A stretch of 8,170 nucleotides of DNA, from NCBI GenBank assembly GCA_934699305.1, contig CAKUWM010000118.1, forward strand, positions 1 through 8,170, read 5' to 3'. This DNA comes from an uncultured Saprospiraceae bacterium. GTDB taxonomy: Bacteria; Bacteroidota; Bacteroidia; Chitinophagales; Saprospiraceae. Shown one piece after another: positions 5,394-8,170 of this stretch; position 1 is the first letter of the stretch; every line of letters starts with the position of its first letter. Below the pieces are notes generated by a model. It was not told the origin of the DNA. It ran no database searches and worked only from the letters and a program-made list of their open reading frames with translations. A program made the translations under genes and the position numbers.

Positions 5394-5966
5394 TTAATCC
5401 TGAATTGTCCGCCCCTCAGGACTGACAGCTCGATGCTTTGTTCGGTTGAGGTTTCTGTATTCCACTAATATTGTTGCATAAGCAGATGAAACGGGTGTTT
5501 TCCATCGACTTGAACCATAAGTTACGGTTCCGGAATCTCTATTCCATTCTTCCGCCAAAAGGCTATAACGATTTCTATTTTTTGCACTGGGACCAAACAT
5601 AAGGTATTTATTGTTATCTTTCGGATCAAAACATACGCCCAATCTGTCGGATTTAGGCATAAATACAACAACTCCGGGTGTACCTCGCCGCAATATAATC
5701 TCTTCTAACGTCTTGTCACCTTTCTGAATAACCTTACCCTCTTTAACATGGGTATCTCCTCTATTAATCACTCTGTATAACACGATATCTCGATCTAAAA
5801 AGAACTGAATATTTTTAATATTTTTTTCCATCAAGCCTGTCTCTGATAAAAAATCGTAGGTAAAAGGTTTTCTTTTAGGACCAGTATTACTACAAGAAGT
5901 GATAGATATAAAAAAGACAACAGCCATCATTGAGTACAATCCGAAATTATAAGGCTTAGTAATCAT
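5394..5966 (-). CDS. Lipoprotein of unknown function (190 aa)
   Basis: An exported lipoprotein. After a hydrophobic stretch (about 8-22), the lipobox ITSC places the lipidated cysteine at C25. The mature domain is mostly short beta-strands: IQFFLDRDIVLYRVI (53-67), GKVIQKGDKTLEEIILRRGTPGVVVFMP (77-104), then LGVCFDPKDNNKYLMFGPSA (108-127), and a segment with EEWNRDSGTVTYGSSRW (138-154). It feels like a small conserved Bacteroidota hypothetical family, with the RGTPGVVV turn and KYLMFGP strand as its most distinctive parts, but I know no function or catalytic residue for it. The ATG at 5966 is set by the signal peptide. It lies 116 bp after tadA on the same strand, with a perfect palindrome in its upstream region (6005-6020) and a probable terminator just after the stop, so it is likely transcribed on its own. 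Confidence 0.8.
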   Translation of the reverse strand: MITKPYNFGLYSMMAVVFFISITSCSNTGPKRKPFTYDFLSETGLMEKNIKNIQFFLDRDIVLYRVINRGDTHVKEGKVIQKGDKTLEEIILRRGTPGVVVFMPKSDRLGVCFDPKDNNKYLMFGPSAKNRNRYSLLAEEWNRDSGTVTYGSSRWKTPVSSAYATILVEYRNLNRTKHRAVSPEGRTIQD

Positions 5967-6004
5967 TCTTTCGTATTTTAAAATTAGTGATGAATCGCTT
6001 TTAT

Positions 6005-6020
6005 AAAATAACGTTATTTT
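6005..6020. promoter_or_regulatory. Perfect 16-bp palindrome upstream of the unknown lipoprotein gene
   Basis: AAAATAACGTTATTTT reads the same on both strands. It lies 39-54 bp before the lipoprotein start. On the minus strand it comes just after TATTTTG (6030-6024), an imperfect -7-like element. A palindrome there could bind a dimeric repressor, but no binding protein can be named. Confidence 0.4.
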
Positions 6021-6082
6021 CTACAAAATACCTGCATTATTAACTCATATTAACCCGGTTTTATGCCAATTTTAACATAAAA

Positions 6083-6526
6083 TCATCGCCTTTCAGCAAA
6101 AAAGCGCCGCATCAAATTGAGCCCTTCTTCTGAACAAATTCCACATGCCAGTTTGGTTGAAGGGTGTAACATCTTCTTTCCAAATCGCATAAAGCCATTC
6201 TTTTCATCATCCGCACCATAAACCAACCGCCCCAACTGTGCCCACCTCAATGCTCCTGCACACATCGGACACGGTTCAACGGTGACATATAAGGTACAAT
6301 CAACTAAATATTTAGAACCGTAATTCTGCTCGGCTGCTGTCAAAGCCAATATCTCTGCGTGCGCAGTAACATCATTGAGCATCTGAACCTGATTGTGAGC
6401 TTTTGCAATAATCTGGTTACGGGCAACAATCACAGCCCCGATAGGCACTTCTTCCATGTCATAAGCTTTTTGGGCCTCTTTCATCGCAAGCCGCATAAAA
6501 TACTGATCTGTATATAAATCGTCCAT
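6083..6526 (-). CDS. tadA: tRNA-specific adenosine deaminase
   Basis: A 147-residue zinc deaminase that converts adenosine 34 to inosine in tRNA-Arg(ACG), letting one tRNA read CGU, CGC and CGA. Motifs: EVPIGAVIV (26-34), the zinc and proton-shuttle motif HAE (H56, E58), and the second zinc motif PCPMC (85-89; C86 and C89), followed by AGALRWAQLGRLVYGA, the typical TadA continuation, and a C-terminal basic helix MRRFFAERR. Length is normal. Other deaminases with the same zinc motifs (guanine or cytosine deaminases) fit less well, because HAEI plus VEPCPMCAGAL and the YGA.D segment are those of TadA. A purine-rich AAAGGAG sits a few bases before the ATG, a good Shine-Dalgarno sequence and uncommon among the genes in this window. 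Its promoter box lies 20 bp upstream. Confidence 0.96.
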   Translation of the reverse strand: MDDLYTDQYFMRLAMKEAQKAYDMEEVPIGAVIVARNQIIAKAHNQVQMLNDVTAHAEILALTAAEQNYGSKYLVDCTLYVTVEPCPMCAGALRWAQLGRLVYGADDEKNGFMRFGKKMLHPSTKLACGICSEEGLNLMRRFFAERR

Positions 6527-6539
6527 AATCTCCTTTCTC

Positions 6540-6569
6540 TTAAAACAAATGTATTCAATTTTGTTTTAA
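6540..6569 (-). promoter_or_regulatory. tadA -7 element inside a 10-bp inverted repeat
   Basis: On the minus strand, TACATTTG (6553-6546) matches TAnnTTTG exactly and lies 20 bp before the tadA ATG. A TTG about 25 bp further up (6581-6579) is a possible but widely spaced -33 element. The box overlaps an exact inverted repeat: TTAAAACAAA (6540-6549) with TTTGTTTTAA (6560-6569), 10-nt centre. This could be an operator, though A/T-rich repeats of this kind also arise by chance. Confidence 0.5.
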
Positions 6570-6628
6570 ACTTGAATTCAACATGCAAGGTTTTCCAAAA
6601 ACGAAGATTGTTGGATGTAGCTTAAAAA

Positions 6629-6699
6629 CGTATTCAGAAATAAAGGTTTTTAAAAATCATATAGTGCTGATTATGAGGAATGTCCCAATGTTCAAATCG
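6629..6699 (+). repeat. Dispersed 71-bp direct repeat, copy 2
   Basis: Second copy of the repeat at 5129-5199 (62 of 71 identical, no gaps). Most differences are G or C in copy 1 against A or T here, which breaks the perfect palindrome (GGTTTTTAAAAATC here) and the outer TCAGCA/TGCTGA pairing. Homology fades abruptly on both sides. It lies between the 3' end of the pseudouridine synthase gene and the tadA promoter. Confidence 0.75.
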
Positions 6700-6828
6700 C
6701 AAAGTGTCATAATCAAACTAAAAAAATTTTGACCTTAAATTTTGAAATAACAACTGAACTATAATCGAATAATACGGAATTAGGATTTAGTCCCTCTATA
6801 TGAACCGCTAGTATCAATTTGACAGGGC

Positions 6829-7704
6829 TTACACTTTAAAATGCTTCAACCGAATCACTTCTTCACGAGTTAAATCTCTCATTCGTCCCCGAGGCAGGTC
6901 TTTCTTGGTCAAACCGGCATAATAAACCCTATCCAGCTTTACCACATCATACCCTACATATTCAAAGATGCGCCTTATGATTCTATTACGACCCGAGTGC
7001 AACGTTATTCCTAATTCAGTTGGCGGAGCATTTTTGACAAAAGAAATTCCGTCCACCTTAATAAATCCATCCTCCAACTGAATCCCGCTTCTGATTTTGT
7101 GAAGGTCTTCTTCCTTCATTGGTTTATCAAGAGTAGCGTGGTAAATTTTCTTCACTTCATAGGAAGGATGTGAAAGCCTTTTAGTCAACTCGCCATCATT
7201 GGTAATGAGCAACAGACCCGTTGTATCCCTATCCAATCGACCCACAGGGAAGACATGTGTGGAGACTTTACCTTTCAAAATATCGTGAATACTTTTTCTT
7301 CCTTTTTCATCGGATAAGGTGGTGATAATATCCCTTGGCTTGTTTAATAGGATATAAATTTTTTGTTCAACCGGAGTAATTTCACGACCTTGATACATTA
7401 CCTTATCTGTAGGTTGTACGTGATATCCCGGCTGATTTACTACCTGGTTGTTGACTGTAACCTCGCCATCGGCAATCAATTTATCAGCTGCTCTTCTACT
7501 ACAAATGCCGGCATTGGCAACATATTTATTGAGGCGAGGAGAAGTTTCGACCTTCTCTTCCCGCGTTTCTATATTTTTTTTAACGGCTTTAGAGGCATTT
7601 TTTCTCGGATCGGGAGACTCTTTTGACTTGTTATTCTCTTTCTTCTTGAACTTATCAAAACCGCCTTCTTTTTTACCTTTACTCCTTTTAAATCTTTCTT
7701 CCAT
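6829..7704 (-). CDS. RsuA/RluB-family pseudouridine synthase with lysine-rich N-terminal extension
   Basis: A 291-residue rRNA-modifying enzyme. Residues 1-52 are a low-complexity, strongly basic tail full of Lys, Glu and Asn, common in Bacteroidota members and probably disordered and RNA-binding. An S4 RNA-binding domain follows (about 57-103: RLNKYVANAGICSRRAADKL, then IADGEVTVNN). The catalytic domain starts at IYILLNKP (116-123) and holds the active-site motif GRLDRDTTGLLLITND (155-170), with the catalytic aspartate D158. Further family parts are KIYHATL (186-192) and GRNRIIRRIF (238-247). It isomerises uridine to pseudouridine in large- or small-subunit rRNA. RluB (23S U2605) is the likelier relative, but RsuA, RluE and RluF share this fold, and the site is not readable. 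Its ATG lies 5 nt after the stop of the ROK kinase gene, so the two are probably co-transcribed. Confidence 0.92.
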   Translation of the reverse strand: MEERFKRSKGKKEGGFDKFKKKENNKSKESPDPRKNASKAVKKNIETREEKVETSPRLNKYVANAGICSRRAADKLIADGEVTVNNQVVNQPGYHVQPTDKVMYQGREITPVEQKIYILLNKPRDIITTLSDEKGRKSIHDILKGKVSTHVFPVGRLDRDTTGLLLITNDGELTKRLSHPSYEVKKIYHATLDKPMKEEDLHKIRSGIQLEDGFIKVDGISFVKNAPPTELGITLHSGRNRIIRRIFEYVGYDVVKLDRVYYAGLTKKDLPRGRMRDLTREEVIRLKHFKV

Positions 7705-7709
7705 TGACT

Positions 7710-8170
7710 TTAGCCTTTAATTCTGTGGGCATACAGTGCAGCACCTATTATGCCGGCTTCATTCTGAAACTTAGCAGGAACAATGGTTGTATCCAATTTG
7801 AAATAATCTTTATAAAGGTCAAATTTCTTACTGACGCCGCCACCCAAAATAAACAAGTTAGGGGAAAAAATAAATTCCAGATGCTGGAGATATTCATTTA
7901 ATCTGTTTCCAAACTCAGTCCAATTGAGATTCTTCTCTTTTCTGGCTAAATTGGAAGTGTATTTTTCGGCGATGGATTTGTGAAACTTGAGGTGTCCAAA
8001 CTCGGTATTGGGTATCAATGTTCCATTGTAAAACAATGCACTTCCTATCCCCGTCCCGATCGTCAGAACTATAACGGTACCCGGCTGATTAGCTGCAAAA
8101 CCAAATGCCTGCTCTGCCATGCCTGCCACATCGGCATCATTCGCAACATAGACAGGACATTCTGTATATT
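7710..8170 (-). CDS. ppgK: ROK-family kinase, polyphosphate glucokinase type (3' part; 5' end outside window)
   Basis: The gene enters from the right edge, and 152 codons plus the stop are visible; the first complete codon is at 8168-8166. The fragment begins YTECPVYVANDADVAGMAEQ, then TIGTGIGSALFYNGTLIPNTEFGHL, and later LNWTEFGNRLNEYLQHLEFIFSPNLFILGGGVS. This pattern, without the CxCGxxGCxE zinc motif of ordinary ROK glucokinases, matches polyphosphate glucokinases, which phosphorylate glucose with polyphosphate or ATP in the cytosol. The VANDADVAG motif carries the expected catalytic aspartate, and GTGIGSA is the phosphate-binding turn. The N-terminal phosphate-1 motif is missing only because the window ends. 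Donor preference cannot be judged here. Transcribed just ahead of the pseudouridine synthase gene, with a 5-nt gap. Confidence 0.88.
   Translation of the reverse strand, partial: YTECPVYVANDADVAGMAEQAFGFAANQPGTVIVLTIGTGIGSALFYNGTLIPNTEFGHLKFHKSIAEKYTSNLARKEKNLNWTEFGNRLNEYLQHLEFIFSPNLFILGGGVSKKFDLYKDYFKLDTTIVPAKFQNEAGIIGAALYAHRIKG

Larger units (their letters stand above)
6527..6828. other. 302-bp intergenic region between tadA and the pseudouridine synthase gene
   Basis: It holds the tadA promoter with its inverted repeat near 6540-6569 and the second copy of the 71-bp repeat at 6629-6699. Nothing else was found in 6700-6828: no clear terminator for the pseudouridine synthase gene and no credible open frame. 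Confidence 0.6.

Noticed and set aside
5180..5425. Open frame on the + strand across the convergent intergenic region
   Set aside because: No family resemblance; it overlaps the repeat, two hairpins and the end of the lipoprotein gene, and its composition looks non-coding.
6059..6082. TTTTATG/CATAAAA inverted repeat right after the tadA stop as a terminator
   Set aside because: Only 7 A/T-rich pairs with a 10-nt loop, and no T run follows on the minus strand.
5129..6699. Composite transposon or integrated element bounded by the direct repeats
   Set aside because: The enclosed genes are tadA and a lipoprotein, there is no transposase or integrase, and the repeats lack inverted ends.
7363..7720. 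Two overlapping + strand frames opposite the pseudouridine synthase gene
   Set aside because: Antisense shadows of a well-supported coding region; no start context or family resemblance.

Overview
The window is AT-rich chromosomal DNA from a member of the Bacteroidota, plausibly of the Saprospiraceae/Sphingobacteriia side, though that finer placement is a guess. Four things point there: several -7 promoter elements of the Bacteroidota form TAnnTTTG, short lipoproteins with SC/AC lipoboxes, the type of ECF sigma factor and polyprenyl synthetase present, and near-absence of Shine-Dalgarno sequences. No phage, insertion sequence, CRISPR array or defence gene is visible. Nearly all genes are housekeeping or envelope genes.

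Left part (1-2546, all +). The window opens in the last 39 codons of a cysteine-rich (CCG-domain) Fe-S binding protein. A tRNA with anticodon CAU follows, with its own promoter and terminator and an extra base in the D-arm. Next come a HAD phosphatase resembling E. coli YihX, and a two-gene unit of a META/HslJ-like lipoprotein and an unrecognised 277-residue lipoprotein, closed by a strong intrinsic terminator.

Middle (2557-5099, all +). A short-chain polyprenyl diphosphate synthase starts about 10 nt after that terminator. An RpoE-like ECF sigma factor follows. The right arm of a perfect 13-bp, nearly all-A/T inverted repeat touches its start codon, which is the most suggestive regulatory structure in the window. 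A 16-bp perfect terminator hairpin ends the sigma gene. Protein-L-isoaspartate methyltransferase (pcm) follows, with a TAACTTTG box only 7 nt before its ATG, so its mRNA may be leaderless.

Right part (5100-8170, genes on -). A structured convergent intergenic region (5100-5393) carries a 71-bp sequence repeated in direct orientation exactly 1500 bp downstream. Then come a lipoprotein of unknown function, the tRNA adenosine deaminase tadA, a 302-bp intergenic region with the second repeat copy, an RsuA/RluB-family pseudouridine synthase with a lysine-rich N-terminal extension, and the 3' part of a polyphosphate-glucokinase-like ROK kinase running off the window. The last two are 5 nt apart and probably co-transcribed.

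Several products concern RNA or protein quality (tRNA-CAU, TadA, RluB-like enzyme, PIMT), but the genes do not form one pathway. I see no convincing new multi-gene system. The points worth checking are small: the sigma-gene hairpin, the dispersed repeat pair, the odd tRNA D-arm, and two genes whose starts lie almost on top of terminators or promoters.
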